A stretch of 64,000 nt of DNA from Cytophagaceae bacterium (GTDB lineage: Bacteria > Bacteroidota > Bacteroidia > Cytophagales > Flexibacteraceae): assembly GCA_947458545.1 (NCBI GenBank), contig CANGYH010000001.1, positions 434,001-498,000 on the forward strand, written 5' to 3'. The notes below the pieces were generated by a model that saw only the letters and a program-made list of their open reading frames with translations, was not told the DNA's origin and ran no database searches. The stretch's first letter is position 1, and every line of letters starts with the position of its first letter. A program made the position numbers and the translations under genes. Positions 16,964 through 28,029 of this stretch are shown here, one piece after another.

Positions 16964-18826
16964 TTAATCAAAGAAAACCCAGTCTAGGCCAAACTCAAAG
17001 TAGCGCCGCTGCCCCGGGTAAAAAGGCACGTCGAAGTAGCCAAGGCCCGTAATGCCTTGCAGCAGGTTGCCAACTTTAACGTAGCCGCGCGTATTGTTGA
17101 TTTTCAGGTTGACGAATACACTCGTCCACAGGTATGGCTCCAGGGTCTGCACCCTGGGTATGGCATTGGCCAACCCTCCCCCCTGCCCTTGCAGGTGGAA
17201 AACCCCCAGCGACGGCTCCCAGGCTTGCCCATTAAAAGCCGTCCGATACCAAAAGTCCATGCCCGGATTGACTTGGTAACGCCCTTGTTTGAAGTTAAAC
17301 AAAAACGCCGGCGACGCCCTTGCAAACAGCCTTGGCTGCGGCAACAGATCCATCCGGCTTGGGTTGGCAGCTTGTACCCACAGGTTTAGTCTGAACGTTC
17401 TTGCAACCAAGCGCCCCTCAGCCTTCAGCACAAGGTTATTGACGGCACTACCTTCTTGAAAAGGCCGCACCGAATCTCCAAAAAAAATGCCGTTACGAAT
17501 CGTCTGGTTGCGCAAGGCAAACAGAAACGACTGCCCCCTTAATCTTGCGACAAAGCCAGCCTCGGCATGCAATACCTGCTCCAGCTTAAAGTCGTTAAGC
17601 CACAAAAAATGGTTAGAGATAATTTGCTGCTGGGCAAACGTAGGCGAAATAGCCGCCGTGCCCACCTCTGCAAACCACCCCGGCCAGCGCGCGCCAGCCA
17701 CAATAGAGCGGTCTCTGCCCGGCACCCATTGCCCTTTGGCAGATACCTCGCCAGCACCTACCTCATACCGCGCCTGGACAGACAAGATGGTCTCCGTAAT
17801 TCGGGCCACGTTGAGCCGTGCATTGGCATACCTGTGGTTGCGTATCAAGGCGCCTGTCTTAAGGTGTAAGCTACCTACAGAATAGCTCAACTCCGGTTGC
17901 AGAAAGGCAAGCCTGTACTCATAAAAGTTGCGGGTAGAATCTTGTGCCAAAAAGAAGCTTTTGTACGGCAGCCTTTCCAAGGCACTTGCCTCGCTTGGCA
18001 CGGCAAGCTTAAAGCCATACTGGTAGCTATCAAAGCCCGCGTTCACCTGCAGTTTGGGCAAAGCACTGTCAATCGTAAGTATCTGATATAGCCTTCCGTT
18101 GCGCACCCGCTCGGCCGATACCCCCGCACCCGGAAAGAGCGTCTGCGATACGTTGAAATCAAAAAGCTCCTCCTTAGCTGTCTGCGCGTTGGCCAATATC
18201 CCACCGGTTTCTGTGTTGGTCTGCCTGAAGTTAGAGAGGCTGCCAAACACATAGTATCGTTGTTTCCAGGCACTGCCGTTAAAGTGCAGGCAGTAGGCCG
18301 TTTGGTCTAGCTGTTTCTCGCGCCGGGTGGTCACGCCGATCTGACGTTGCATCGTCAGCCTGCGCAGGTTGAACCCCACGTTCCAATTAGAAGCAATGTT
18401 TTTGGCTAGCTCTACCTGCACCCATTGCCGCCCATAGCTGCCCTGGTTGTAGCGTAAGCGGCTAAGCACATTGTAATTGCGGTAAAACCGTACTGAATCT
18501 GGGTGGAAGGTCAGGTATTGCGTAGCCCCCAGCCCCAGCGCTCTGCCAACCTGCTGCCTATGCCTATAAAATAGCGGCATCTGTGGCGATCCAATGTAGC
18601 CCAGGTTCTTTTGTCGCTCGCCACCCACATAGAGCCATTCATCAGTCTCTTGCAATTGGTGCAACGTAGTATCTAACCGGCGGCTCTTAAGTACTCCCTC
18701 GGCTACAGACTGGCCCGTAACAAAGATGGTATTGGCATAGCCGCGCACCACCTGGGTAGTATCATCTACGATTTGTGCCCAGGCACTAGTCTGCCCCAGG
18801 CATAGGCAGACAATCCATAGCCGCAT
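16964..18826 (-). CDS. Putative outer-membrane beta-barrel porin
   Basis: From the ATG at 18826 this is a 620-residue protein with the signal peptide MRLWIVCLCLGQTSAWAQ. A longer reading from 18883 or 18844 would overlap lpxK. After an N-terminal region rich in DTT/TT turns it consists of alternating amphipathic strands (for example RFYRNYNVLSRLRYNQGSY, YYVFGSLSNF, GYVKVGNLLQG) and ends in an aromatic strand, FEFGLDWVFFD. This resembles the Bacteroidota putative porin family (Porin_10-like), assigned by general resemblance only. It follows lpxK directly, a placement consistent with outer-membrane biogenesis. Substrate is unknown. Confidence 0.72.
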   Translation of the reverse strand: MRLWIVCLCLGQTSAWAQIVDDTTQVVRGYANTIFVTGQSVAEGVLKSRRLDTTLHQLQETDEWLYVGGERQKNLGYIGSPQMPLFYRHRQQVGRALGLGATQYLTFHPDSVRFYRNYNVLSRLRYNQGSYGRQWVQVELAKNIASNWNVGFNLRRLTMQRQIGVTTRREKQLDQTAYCLHFNGSAWKQRYYVFGSLSNFRQTNTETGGILANAQTAKEELFDFNVSQTLFPGAGVSAERVRNGRLYQILTIDSALPKLQVNAGFDSYQYGFKLAVPSEASALERLPYKSFFLAQDSTRNFYEYRLAFLQPELSYSVGSLHLKTGALIRNHRYANARLNVARITETILSVQARYEVGAGEVSAKGQWVPGRDRSIVAGARWPGWFAEVGTAAISPTFAQQQIISNHFLWLNDFKLEQVLHAEAGFVARLRGQSFLFALRNQTIRNGIFFGDSVRPFQEGSAVNNLVLKAEGRLVARTFRLNLWVQAANPSRMDLLPQPRLFARASPAFLFNFKQGRYQVNPGMDFWYRTAFNGQAWEPSLGVFHLQGQGGGLANAIPRVQTLEPYLWTSVFVNLKINNTRGYVKVGNLLQGITGLGYFDVPFYPGQRRYFEFGLDWVFFD

Positions 18827-18833
18827 CCCAAGT

Positions 18834-19871
18834 TTACCCGCCATATACCAACCGCAGCAAGTGCGCTTTATCTTCTTGGTCAAAAAACTCCATCCTTATC
18901 TGAACCACTCCAATAGGCAAACGCTGCCAGCCGGCCCGCTCCACCACCCCAGAGATCTTCACCCAATCCTTCTCCGTTGTGATGATCTGCATGCATGCCT
19001 CCTCTGCCAGTGTTTTTTTCAAGGCTGCCAATACCACATCCGTATATTCGGCGTGATCTGCCAGGGCCACCTTTGCAAAGGCCTGGCCCTGGCCAGACAG
19101 ATATGCATACAGCGGTTTTGGCTCAGCTATAGAAGTTACCACCAGCGCCTTGCCTGTGCCCACACAATTTTGATATTGCACCGACATATAAGTTAGGCCC
19201 GCAAAGGCCACACGTGCACGGGCGTTGTATCGACGTATGGCTGCGCTTACCTCTGCCCTGTTAGGAATGGCAGGCGGGCACTTGGTCACCACAATCATGT
19301 CTGCCCTTGCTGCGCCGCTTCGAGGTTCGCGTAGGTTGCCTGCAGGTAGCACCCAATCCTGGGTAAAAGGGCTTTGATAGGTTGTCAGCAGCACATTTAC
19401 ATGCCTGCCAGCATACCTATGCTGGTAGGCATCATCTAGCAGAATGTAGTCGCAAGGCATTTGCCCGGCAATGTAACGGTAAGCCTCAGCCCTGCGCTCG
19501 GCTACCAGCACCTCCGATTGCGGAAAAGCAGCTTTTATCTGACAAGGTTCATCTCCGTACTCTGCAGGATCTAGCTCGGCCGCCTCTAGCCGCCGGAGTC
19601 CCTTGCTCGTGCGCCCATACCCCCTACTAACCACCACGCATCGCGCTCCGGCTGGCGCATACCGCAGCAGATACTCAATGAAAGGTGTTTTACCCGTCCC
19701 CCCCGCGGCCAGGTTGCCTACACAAACGGCTCGCGCGGGCGAAACTTCTACCTTCAGCAGACCAAGGTCAAAAAGTAGGTTGCGCACCTGCACCACCGCC
19801 GCAAAAAGGACACTCAAGGGCCAAAGAGCCTTCCGAAGCAAGGGATTGACGGCGATATTCGTAATTTGCAA
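18834..19871 (-). CDS. lpxK: Tetraacyldisaccharide 4'-kinase (lipid A)
   Basis: LpxK phosphorylates the lipid A disaccharide at the inner membrane. The amphipathic membrane-anchor helix (KALWPLSVLFAAVVQVRNLL) precedes the Walker A loop GNLAAGGTGKTP. Downstream are SRGYGR, GDEPCQI, VAERR and LLDDAYQHR, all family hallmarks. The start is uncertain because no ATG exists near the N-terminus. A TTG at 19871 gives 345 residues, close to the family length. A GTG at 19967 would overlap the divergent MORN gene by 53 bases. It heads a run with the porin-like protein, miaE and a permease. Confidence 0.9.
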   Translation of the reverse strand: MQITNIAVNPLLRKALWPLSVLFAAVVQVRNLLFDLGLLKVEVSPARAVCVGNLAAGGTGKTPFIEYLLRYAPAGARCVVVSRGYGRTSKGLRRLEAAELDPAEYGDEPCQIKAAFPQSEVLVAERRAEAYRYIAGQMPCDYILLDDAYQHRYAGRHVNVLLTTYQSPFTQDWVLPAGNLREPRSGAARADMIVVTKCPPAIPNRAEVSAAIRRYNARARVAFAGLTYMSVQYQNCVGTGKALVVTSIAEPKPLYAYLSGQGQAFAKVALADHAEYTDVVLAALKKTLAEEACMQIITTEKDWVKISGVVERAGWQRLPIGVVQIRMEFFDQEDKAHLLRLVYGG

Positions 19872-19914
19872 GACCTTCGGCTGCTGCTCAAAGCTGCAAA
19901 AGTAACGCGTTTCA

Positions 19915-21750
19915 ATGGGTGTCTGGACAAGACTGATGCTGGCACTGGCAGTGGCTCTTACAGGCACACAAAGTTGTTTTGCCCAGTATAGGTGGGTGCA
20001 GCAGTACTACGATTTCGAAAAGAAAATCCTAAAGTCAGAGCACCAGGTGCTAGACGCTGACCCCAAGCGCCTCAATGGGTTATACCTCGGCTACTACCCC
20101 GACGGCACCCTGCAAGGCCGTGGCCGCTACCTCAATGGCGTACAAAACGGTAAGTGGAGCTTCTACTTCCAAAACGGCAACATAAAATCAGCAGGCTATT
20201 ATACACTGGGAGACAAGTCTGGCCTCTGGGAGTATTACTACGAGAGCGGCAAAATGTCTCAGACAGGCCGCATGGACAAGAACAAGAAACAGGGCGTCTG
20301 GAAGTACTTCTACGAGTCTGGCGGGCTAAAAAGCGAAGGTGAGTTTATAGACGATAAAAACGAAGGCCTCTGGAAGTACTACTTAGAAGACGGCACTACC
20401 AAAGCCACGGCCACCTTTAAGCGCGGCAAAGGCATCTACGAGGAGCGGTACGCCAACGGCAACCTCAAAATGATCGGCCAGATCAAAGACGGGGGCTCAG
20501 ACTCAACCTGGGTCTATTTCTACGACAGCGGTGCCAAGAAAGCCGAAGGCCGAGAGAAAAACGGGCTAAAAATGGGCAGGTGGCGCTTCTACCATCCAGA
20601 CAACAGCCTCATGTCTGAAGGTGAGTTTTTGGCAGACCAAGAGTATGGCGAATGGGTTTACTACTACCCAAACGGCCAGGTAAGCTCTAAAGGCCTAATG
20701 GAGACCGGAAAAAAGCAAGGCAACTGGACCCTCTTTTACGAAACGGGCAAGTTCATGGGCGAGGCCACCTTCGACAAAGGCTACGGTATCTACAAAGAGT
20801 TTTACGACAACGGCAAAATCAAAATGACCGGCCTGATCTCAGGCAACACCTACATAGGAGACTGGAAGTATTACTACGACGACGGCAACATTGAGGGCGA
20901 ATGCCTCTACATCAACGGCGAGGGAGACTACCTTGGCTACTACCCAGACGGCAGCAAAAAAATCAGCGGAAGGCTTAAAAACGGCCAAAAAATCGGCGTA
21001 TGGCGGCTTTACGACCCCGAAGGCAACCTGAGCGGCCTTTACAAGTCTTACTTCGAGCCTGGGCAAGAGGAAGTTACCCCGGATACCTTACCGCAAGACG
21101 TAAAAGCCACGGCCGTATCTAAAAAGAGGGGCAAGCCTAGCCTTGTATTGCCAGGGCAGGGCTTCCACTTTTTCCAGCCAAAAATCAACGAGAAACGTGG
21201 TGTCATCATCGCCTGCAATCCAGTGGCACCGCTGTTCAATCAGTTTCCTGCCAGCCTAGAGTACTACCTCGATAAACGCCTAGGATACGAGCTGGGCATC
21301 ATTGTGCTCCGTAGGCCCTTTTTGGAGCGACATACCGACTTTTTGAGCCAGATCTTCGAGACCCCCGTTAGCCAAGGGGGGCAGATTTACGGCCGCCAGA
21401 AACTATATTTCAGCAAACGGGGGCCAGGTCATTACTACTTTGCCCAAGAGGTGCGCTACACATATCTGATGCACCAAGAGAGCTTCAGGCAGCGCACTTC
21501 AGACACCTCGCTACCGATGACGGTCGTCCGTTCAGCCGAAGAGCACAGGGCCGAGCTTTCCTTCTTATTGGGCCGTCGGTTTTTTGCAGACGCCGGCAAA
21601 GGCTCCATAACTTTTGACATTTACGCTGGCATAGGCGCAGGCTACCGCTGGCTTTCAGACCTGGAAGATCAGCGGCTTTTTTCTTCGTTACCACGCAATT
21701 CGTTTACTTTTCCGGTGCGCGCTGGTGTTATGGTGGGGTATATGTTTTAG
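19915..21750 (+). CDS. MORN-repeat secreted protein with C-terminal barrel-like domain
   Basis: The 611-residue protein has an N-terminal signal peptide (cleavage near SCFAQ). About 14 MORN-like repeats follow from residue 50 to 375, of the form GxWxYYYxxGxxxxxGxF, with YYPDG and FYESG variants. This is the arrangement annotated elsewhere as YwqK-type. After a linker with lysines and prolines (about 380-425), the C-terminal 190 residues look like an outer-membrane beta-barrel, ending YAGIGAGYRWLSDL and FPVRAGVMVGYMF. The barrel reading is inference from strand pattern and the terminal phenylalanine. It probably sits in the outer membrane with the MORN sheet exposed. The next gene starts 2 bases later. 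Confidence 0.75.
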   Translation: MGVWTRLMLALAVALTGTQSCFAQYRWVQQYYDFEKKILKSEHQVLDADPKRLNGLYLGYYPDGTLQGRGRYLNGVQNGKWSFYFQNGNIKSAGYYTLGDKSGLWEYYYESGKMSQTGRMDKNKKQGVWKYFYESGGLKSEGEFIDDKNEGLWKYYLEDGTTKATATFKRGKGIYEERYANGNLKMIGQIKDGGSDSTWVYFYDSGAKKAEGREKNGLKMGRWRFYHPDNSLMSEGEFLADQEYGEWVYYYPNGQVSSKGLMETGKKQGNWTLFYETGKFMGEATFDKGYGIYKEFYDNGKIKMTGLISGNTYIGDWKYYYDDGNIEGECLYINGEGDYLGYYPDGSKKISGRLKNGQKIGVWRLYDPEGNLSGLYKSYFEPGQEEVTPDTLPQDVKATAVSKKRGKPSLVLPGQGFHFFQPKINEKRGVIIACNPVAPLFNQFPASLEYYLDKRLGYELGIIVLRRPFLERHTDFLSQIFETPVSQGGQIYGRQKLYFSKRGPGHYYFAQEVRYTYLMHQESFRQRTSDTSLPMTVVRSAEEHRAELSFLLGRRFFADAGKGSITFDIYAGIGAGYRWLSDLEDQRLFSSLPRNSFTFPVRAGVMVGYMF

Positions 21751-21752
21751 AT

Positions 21753-23294
21753 ATGGAGATCGTAGAGGTTATACCCATCGAGGCGGGGTTTTCAGAAGGT
21801 GAACTAGTTAGCTATCTAAGGCAGCGGCACGGTGTCTCGGCGGGTAAGTACCTCATCCTCAAAAAGCGAAGCATTGACGCACGCGGCGGAAAGGTCAAGC
21901 TCATCGTTAAAGCCACAATCTCTGACGAGCCAGAAGACCTCCAATTAGACTACCCCAGTGTTGAGGGCAAGCCACCCGTCGTAATCATAGGCGCCGGCCC
22001 GGCCGGACTTTTTGCTGCCCTGCGTTGCATAGAGCTGGGCCTGAAGCCCGTCGTGCTAGAGCGCGGCAAAAACGTACGTGACCGCCGACGAGATCTGGCC
22101 GCTATCAACAAAGCCCAAACCGTAAACCCAGACAGCAACTACTGCTTCGGGGAGGGCGGCGCAGGCACTTATTCAGACGGCAAACTTTACACCCGCAGCA
22201 AAAAGCGCGGCAACATCGAGCGGATTCTTAAAATCTTCGTGTATCACGGTGCCACCCGAGAGATACTCTTCGATGCCCACCCCCACATCGGCACCAACAA
22301 GCTGCCCAAGGTAGTTTCAGCCCTGAGCGAGACAATCCTCAAAGCAGGAGGTGAGATCCATTTCGAAACTCGGGTAACGGAGTTCATCCAAGAGGGCAAC
22401 GCCCTGGTTGGGGTGCAGACGGCTACTGGTATAACCCATAGGGCGAAGGCCTTTATCCTGGCCCCCGGGCACTCCGCCCGAGACATCTTTTATGGCTTGC
22501 ACAACCAGGGCATTAAAATCGAGCAAAAGCCTTTCGCCATCGGTGTTCGCATTGAGCATCCCCAGGCGTTCGTCAACAAGAGCCAGTTCAAAGGGCAGTT
22601 TCCAGAGATTCTACCCTCGGCCAGTTATGCCTTAAGCACGCAGGTAAGGCTCAAAAACGGTACGCAGAAGGGGGTTTTCTCTTTCTGCATGTGCCCAGGC
22701 GGTTTTATCGTGCCAGCCTCTACGGCACCAGGAGAGTTGGTTGTAAATGGCATGTCTCCCAGCCGGCGAGATTCAAAATACGCCAACAGCGGCATGGTCG
22801 TAACGGTAGATCAGGCCGACTTCGGTTCGGCCGCTCCGCTGGCAGGGCTAGCCTACCAGCATCGATTAGAGCAAGCGGCCCTGGCGGCCGGTGCATCGGG
22901 CGGGCAGGTCGCCCCATCTCAGCTAATCACAGACTTTGTACAAGGCAAGCCGAGCACGGCCATGTTGCCCACCAGCTTCCAGCCCGGGCTGCACCCCACG
23001 TCGCTCAAAACCTATCTGCCTCCTGAGATTGCCGTGCCACTTCAAAGGGCCCTCCCCGTATTCGACAAGCAGATAAAAGGATACGTAGGCCCATATGGCC
23101 AGATGATTGGCCTAGAGAGTCGCACCTCGTCGCCTGTCCGCATCCCCAGACAAGCAGACACCTTAATGCACCCTGAGGTCCAAGGCCTCTTCCCTTGCGG
23201 AGAGGGTGCCGGTTATGCTGGCGGCATCCTCTCGGCTGCTATGGACGGAGAAAGGTGCGCCGAGGCTGCCAAACAATATCTGGCCAACTACTAA
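21753..23294 (+). CDS. FAD-dependent dehydrogenase (COG2509-type)
   Basis: This 513-residue flavoprotein begins with a roughly 70-residue alpha/beta domain, then the FAD-binding GAGPAG loop at residues 80-85. The characteristic stretch NYCFGEGGAGTYSDGKLYTR and the C-terminal FPCGEGAGYAGGILSAAMDG identify the broad COG2509 family of predicted FAD-dependent dehydrogenases. The physiological substrate of the family is not established. The GVFSFCMCPGG segment contains two cysteines close to the predicted flavin domain. It begins 2 bases after the MORN protein and is followed 45 bases later by a membrane protein gene, so the three may be co-transcribed. Confidence 0.88.
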   Translation: MEIVEVIPIEAGFSEGELVSYLRQRHGVSAGKYLILKKRSIDARGGKVKLIVKATISDEPEDLQLDYPSVEGKPPVVIIGAGPAGLFAALRCIELGLKPVVLERGKNVRDRRRDLAAINKAQTVNPDSNYCFGEGGAGTYSDGKLYTRSKKRGNIERILKIFVYHGATREILFDAHPHIGTNKLPKVVSALSETILKAGGEIHFETRVTEFIQEGNALVGVQTATGITHRAKAFILAPGHSARDIFYGLHNQGIKIEQKPFAIGVRIEHPQAFVNKSQFKGQFPEILPSASYALSTQVRLKNGTQKGVFSFCMCPGGFIVPASTAPGELVVNGMSPSRRDSKYANSGMVVTVDQADFGSAAPLAGLAYQHRLEQAALAAGASGGQVAPSQLITDFVQGKPSTAMLPTSFQPGLHPTSLKTYLPPEIAVPLQRALPVFDKQIKGYVGPYGQMIGLESRTSSPVRIPRQADTLMHPEVQGLFPCGEGAGYAGGILSAAMDGERCAEAAKQYLANY

Positions 23295-23339
23295 ATTGGC
23301 CCCAAGATTACATCATCATTACCAAAGCCTTATTAGCGA

Positions 23340-24194
23340 ATGTTTGCCCCCTACGACTACCGGCGCGAGGCCGCCTCGCAGACGGATAGGTCTAAGCTGT
23401 TTTTTACCTTCATCAATAGTACGGCACTTTATATCCTGGCCTATGTGGTCTTATACACCCTGTTCGAAATCATAACCAGCAACACCGCCTGGATAGGTTT
23501 CAACATCAAGTCTATCATCTTCTACCATAAGATAGACTTCAGGGTATCGGCCGATGTTTGGAACCCGCAAAACGTAATTACCACCTTCACGGCAGGCCCC
23601 GTCTTCTGCCTCATCATGAGCTGGGTCTTTTTCCGGCTCTACAAGCTTACCAAAAAGCAGCCCGGATACCTCAAGCTGCTTTTCTTCTGGCTCTATTTAC
23701 ATGGAGTCAACTTCTTCTTCGGCTTTTACGTGGCCGGGGTAATCACCAGCACCAACTTTCACTGGGTAACCAACTACCTCAGGGTCACACGGAAAATTGA
23801 GTACGTCATAGCCTTCGTCTGCGTACTGGTGCAGTTTGCCATAGGCTACTTCTCTACCAAAGGCTTCTTGCAGATGTCACCCTCCAAGAACCTTATCGAG
23901 CGCTACAACCGCCGGCTTTTCATATTCTGCGTATGCATCGGGCCTTGGATGGTAGGCTCTATCGTACTCACGGTATTTAAGCTACCCAACATCCTCATCC
24001 ACGAGATGCTGGTGTACCTGATGATGTTCACCTTTGCCGTGCCGGTCGTCTTAATTCAACGCAGCTTTTTAGAGGTAATGCTGGTACGCCAGATCAAAGC
24101 GCTGGCATTCAGTTGGCCCTTTATCCTGGGCTGCATCGGAGCGCTTATCTTGTTTCGGTCCATCTTCCAGTTTGGCCTTAAAGTAGGCAATTAG
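23340..24194 (+). CDS. Seven-helix membrane protein of unknown function
   Basis: I do not recognise the family. The 284-residue protein has about seven hydrophobic segments, starting near residues 25-45 (FINSTALYILAYVVLYTLF) and ending at 255-275. It is rich in aromatic residues and has a short basic N-terminus. A long loop between the first two helices contains IIFYHKIDFRVSADVWNPQN. It has no catalytic motif that I can identify. It sits between the FAD dehydrogenase and gyrB on the same strand. The frame and codon use resemble its neighbours, so it is probably a real inner-membrane protein. Confidence 0.7.
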   Translation: MFAPYDYRREAASQTDRSKLFFTFINSTALYILAYVVLYTLFEIITSNTAWIGFNIKSIIFYHKIDFRVSADVWNPQNVITTFTAGPVFCLIMSWVFFRLYKLTKKQPGYLKLLFFWLYLHGVNFFFGFYVAGVITSTNFHWVTNYLRVTRKIEYVIAFVCVLVQFAIGYFSTKGFLQMSPSKNLIERYNRRLFIFCVCIGPWMVGSIVLTVFKLPNILIHEMLVYLMMFTFAVPVVLIQRSFLEVMLVRQIKALAFSWPFILGCIGALILFRSIFQFGLKVGN

Positions 24195-24248
24195 GTGGAT
24201 TTTAGGCCCACCAATGGCCTCCAAAGCGTTATATTTACGGGAATGTTT

Positions 24249-26207
<1,959 letters not shown>

Positions 26208-26214
26208 CCCCCCC

Positions 26215-26239
26215 AAGGCCCTCAATTAGAGGGCCTTTT
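26215..26239 (+). terminator. Rho-independent terminator after gyrB
   Basis: AAGGCCCTC and GAGGGCCTT form a 9-bp stem with a 5-base loop and a T run. Confidence 0.85.
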
Positions 26240-26356
26240 GCTTGGGCATCAATCGCATCAGGCACCAAAGTAGCGTAGGCTGCCCGCATATTGGGCCAGC
26301 ACCTGTTGCAGGTAAGAAACTGACGTATTTCTGGTTTTACGGCTGCCAGATTGCAG

Positions 26357-26390
26357 CATAGCTTGGCACCATACAATACACCAAGCTATG
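26357..26390 (+). promoter_or_regulatory. 10-bp inverted repeat covering the start codon of the 79-residue protein
   Basis: CATAGCTTGG and CCAAGCTATG are perfect inverted copies 14 bases apart. The last ATG of the right arm is the start codon at 26388. In RNA the start codon would be paired inside a stem; in DNA the repeat could be an operator. Confidence 0.55.
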
Positions 26391-26627
26391 CGCCAGGCCA
26401 TCGAAGATTTTCAAGACAAGTTGGATGCCGACCTCCTATCTATTGAAGCCTGCATCCTGAACTACCTGCATCAGGCAGAGCAGATCTTCTCTGACAAGGC
26501 CTCTAGCAAACCTGAAGTGCGGCTTAAAATCGCTATAGCCTGCAAAAAGGGCCTGGAAGATTTCCGCCAAATGCGCAATAGCCTACTGGCCAAGCGACGC
26601 CTGGTAGAAGATATCCTACCCAATTAA
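26388..26627 (+). CDS. Small helical protein, 79 residues, unknown function
   Basis: I do not recognise this protein. It is predicted to be almost entirely alpha-helical and charged, from MRQAIEDFQDKLDADLLS through LRLKIAIACKKGLEDFRQMR-like heptads to RRLVEDILPN, suggesting a helical hairpin or oligomer. It has no signal or membrane segment. It stands alone after the gyrB terminator, convergent with a flavoprotein gene that ends 14 bases away. The inverted repeat over its start codon supports it being an expressed, regulated gene, but coding status rests on sequence character only. Confidence 0.55.
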   Translation: MRQAIEDFQDKLDADLLSIEACILNYLHQAEQIFSDKASSKPEVRLKIAIACKKGLEDFRQMRNSLLAKRRLVEDILPN

Positions 26628-26641
26628 GGCCTATCCGATTC

Positions 26642-27811
26642 TCAAACCTTGGCAATGATTTGCTCTGCTACGCGCCGGCCACTGAAAGCAGCCCCATTCA
26701 GCGAGCCATAGGCCAGCCAGTCGCCCGCGTGCAACACCCCATCCTTTACCACAAAAGGCTCTTGGGCCTGCGACACTACCTTAGGCAAAGCCTTTGCCAC
26801 ATTGTAGCGTGTCAGCAAGCGCAAATCGCTGCCTGGCCCAAGCCAGGGCAATATCTGCCTTAGCGCCGCCTCCGCTACCTGCCGGTCGGACTGGTGCAAC
26901 TGGCTAGCATCCAAGCTAACAGACACGAGGTCTTGCCCTGCCGGCGCGTAAGACGGTTGCACCGCTGATAACAGACTGACATTGCGTACCGGTCCGCTGC
27001 CCGCATTAAGCAGCAATCGATTGCCCGGCGTGCGCTCAACCCGCCCACAGAGGTACAAATTGACGGTTGGGTTCCATCGAACTGCATCAGGGCTGGCAAA
27101 CGTCTGCACCACATAATCGTACCGGTGAGCAAGCTCTGCCACAGCCTCCACACTCGAGCCAAGGCGCACGGTGCCCGGCTTTAAAAGGCTATGTAGTTGA
27201 GCCGGGATGGCCGCCATTCCACCCTCCGGCAGCGAGGCACGGGTATGCGCAAAGCGCCGAAACAGGTATAGAAACAAACCAGCGTCCGTCTCTAGGCCCC
27301 TGTCTAAGAAGACATCTCCAAAAAACGGCCTGAACAGCCGCTCAAAGGCTTTATCAGTAAACCCGCACTGCTTCAACAACTCCTGGGCACTGATACCTTT
27401 CAGCGGGAAGGGCTTAGCACCGGCCGCATGGGCCAGGTACAACTTAGCCAGTCGCAGCTTATCGGCAACGGTAGCCCAAGGGCCCAGCGCTTCTAGCAGT
27501 GCGCTTGGGCCAGCCATGAGCGGATTGCCAAGCCCTAAGGCCTGGCCCTGCGGGGTGTAAATGGTGGCACCGCTGTAGAAATATCCAAGTTGCAGAGCCT
27601 CAAGGTCTAGGAGCATACGCAGCTCCTCATAGCTTTCTAAAAATACCTGAAAGCCAACATCGAGCTTGTAGCCTTCAACCATCTCGGTGGCCACGCGCCC
27701 CCCTACCCGATCGGCTGCCTCAAAAACGACAACCTCCAGCCCAGCTCTTTGTAGGTAAATGGCACAGGTAAGGCCTGTTATCCCTGCCCCTACGATGGCA
27801 ACTTTCTTCAA
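26642..27811 (-). CDS. FAD-dependent amine oxidase/desaturase-like protein
   Basis: The 389-residue flavoprotein starts with a Rossmann FAD motif, VAIVGAGITGLTCAIYLQRA, followed by FEAADRVGGRV, the arrangement of the amine oxidase/protoporphyrinogen oxidase/phytoene desaturase group. The C-terminal FAD contact segment VLHAGDWLAYGSLNGA is also present, with GRRVAEQI after it. The protein is shorter than typical carotenoid desaturases. Similar flavoproteins act on carotenoids, porphyrins or amines. No carotenoid gene is adjacent, so the substrate is not assigned. It is not in an operon: tRNA-Leu and its terminator lie upstream. Confidence 0.85.
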   Translation of the reverse strand: MKKVAIVGAGITGLTCAIYLQRAGLEVVVFEAADRVGGRVATEMVEGYKLDVGFQVFLESYEELRMLLDLEALQLGYFYSGATIYTPQGQALGLGNPLMAGPSALLEALGPWATVADKLRLAKLYLAHAAGAKPFPLKGISAQELLKQCGFTDKAFERLFRPFFGDVFLDRGLETDAGLFLYLFRRFAHTRASLPEGGMAAIPAQLHSLLKPGTVRLGSSVEAVAELAHRYDYVVQTFASPDAVRWNPTVNLYLCGRVERTPGNRLLLNAGSGPVRNVSLLSAVQPSYAPAGQDLVSVSLDASQLHQSDRQVAEAALRQILPWLGPGSDLRLLTRYNVAKALPKVVSQAQEPFVVKDGVLHAGDWLAYGSLNGAAFSGRRVAEQIIAKV

Positions 27812-27843
27812 CTTATGCTGCTTTTGGCTTTAGGTCAGAACAC

Positions 27844-27873
27844 AAAAAAGGCGATCTCTGATGAGACCGCCTT
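27844..27873 (-). terminator. Terminator after tRNA-Leu
   Basis: Read on the minus strand, AAGGCGGTCTC and GAGATCGCCTT pair around ATCA with one central mismatch, followed by a T run. Confidence 0.7.
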
Positions 27874-27881
27874 CTTACAAG

Positions 27882-27965
27882 TGCCGAAGGTGGGAGTCGA
27901 ACCCACACATCCTTTCGAATACACGCCCCTGAAACGTGCGCGTCTACCAATTCCGCCACTTCGGC
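27882..27965 (-). tRNA. tRNA-Leu (anticodon CAG)
   Basis: The minus strand folds as a class II tRNA. The 7-bp acceptor is GCCGAAG/CTTCGGC. The D-arm contains AATTGGTAGA. The anticodon stem CACGT/GCGTG encloses loop TTCAGGG, giving anticodon CAG (decodes CUG). A long variable arm follows, then the T-arm GTGGG-TTCGACT-CCCAC. The 3' CCA is not encoded. A terminator follows. No integrase or repeated copy of the 3' end is seen nearby. Confidence 0.95.
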
Positions 27966-28029
27966 TTGGGGCTGCAAATATGGCACCTGGCCGCTGTTTC
28001 AGCAAATACAGCGCCTAAAAAAACAGGTA

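Noticed and set aside
18834-19967. lpxK start at GTG 19967
   Set aside because: This would overlap the divergent MORN gene's signal peptide by 53 bases and adds residues unlike LpxK. The TTG at 19871 is preferred, though not certain.
19915-21750. Toxin-antitoxin assignment from the YwqK-like MORN repeats
   Set aside because: The protein has a signal peptide and a barrel-like domain, and no toxin gene is adjacent. The name reflects an old annotation.
27882-27965. tRNA-Leu as an attachment site for a genomic island
   Set aside because: No integrase, no repeated tRNA 3' end and no composition shift were seen on either side.
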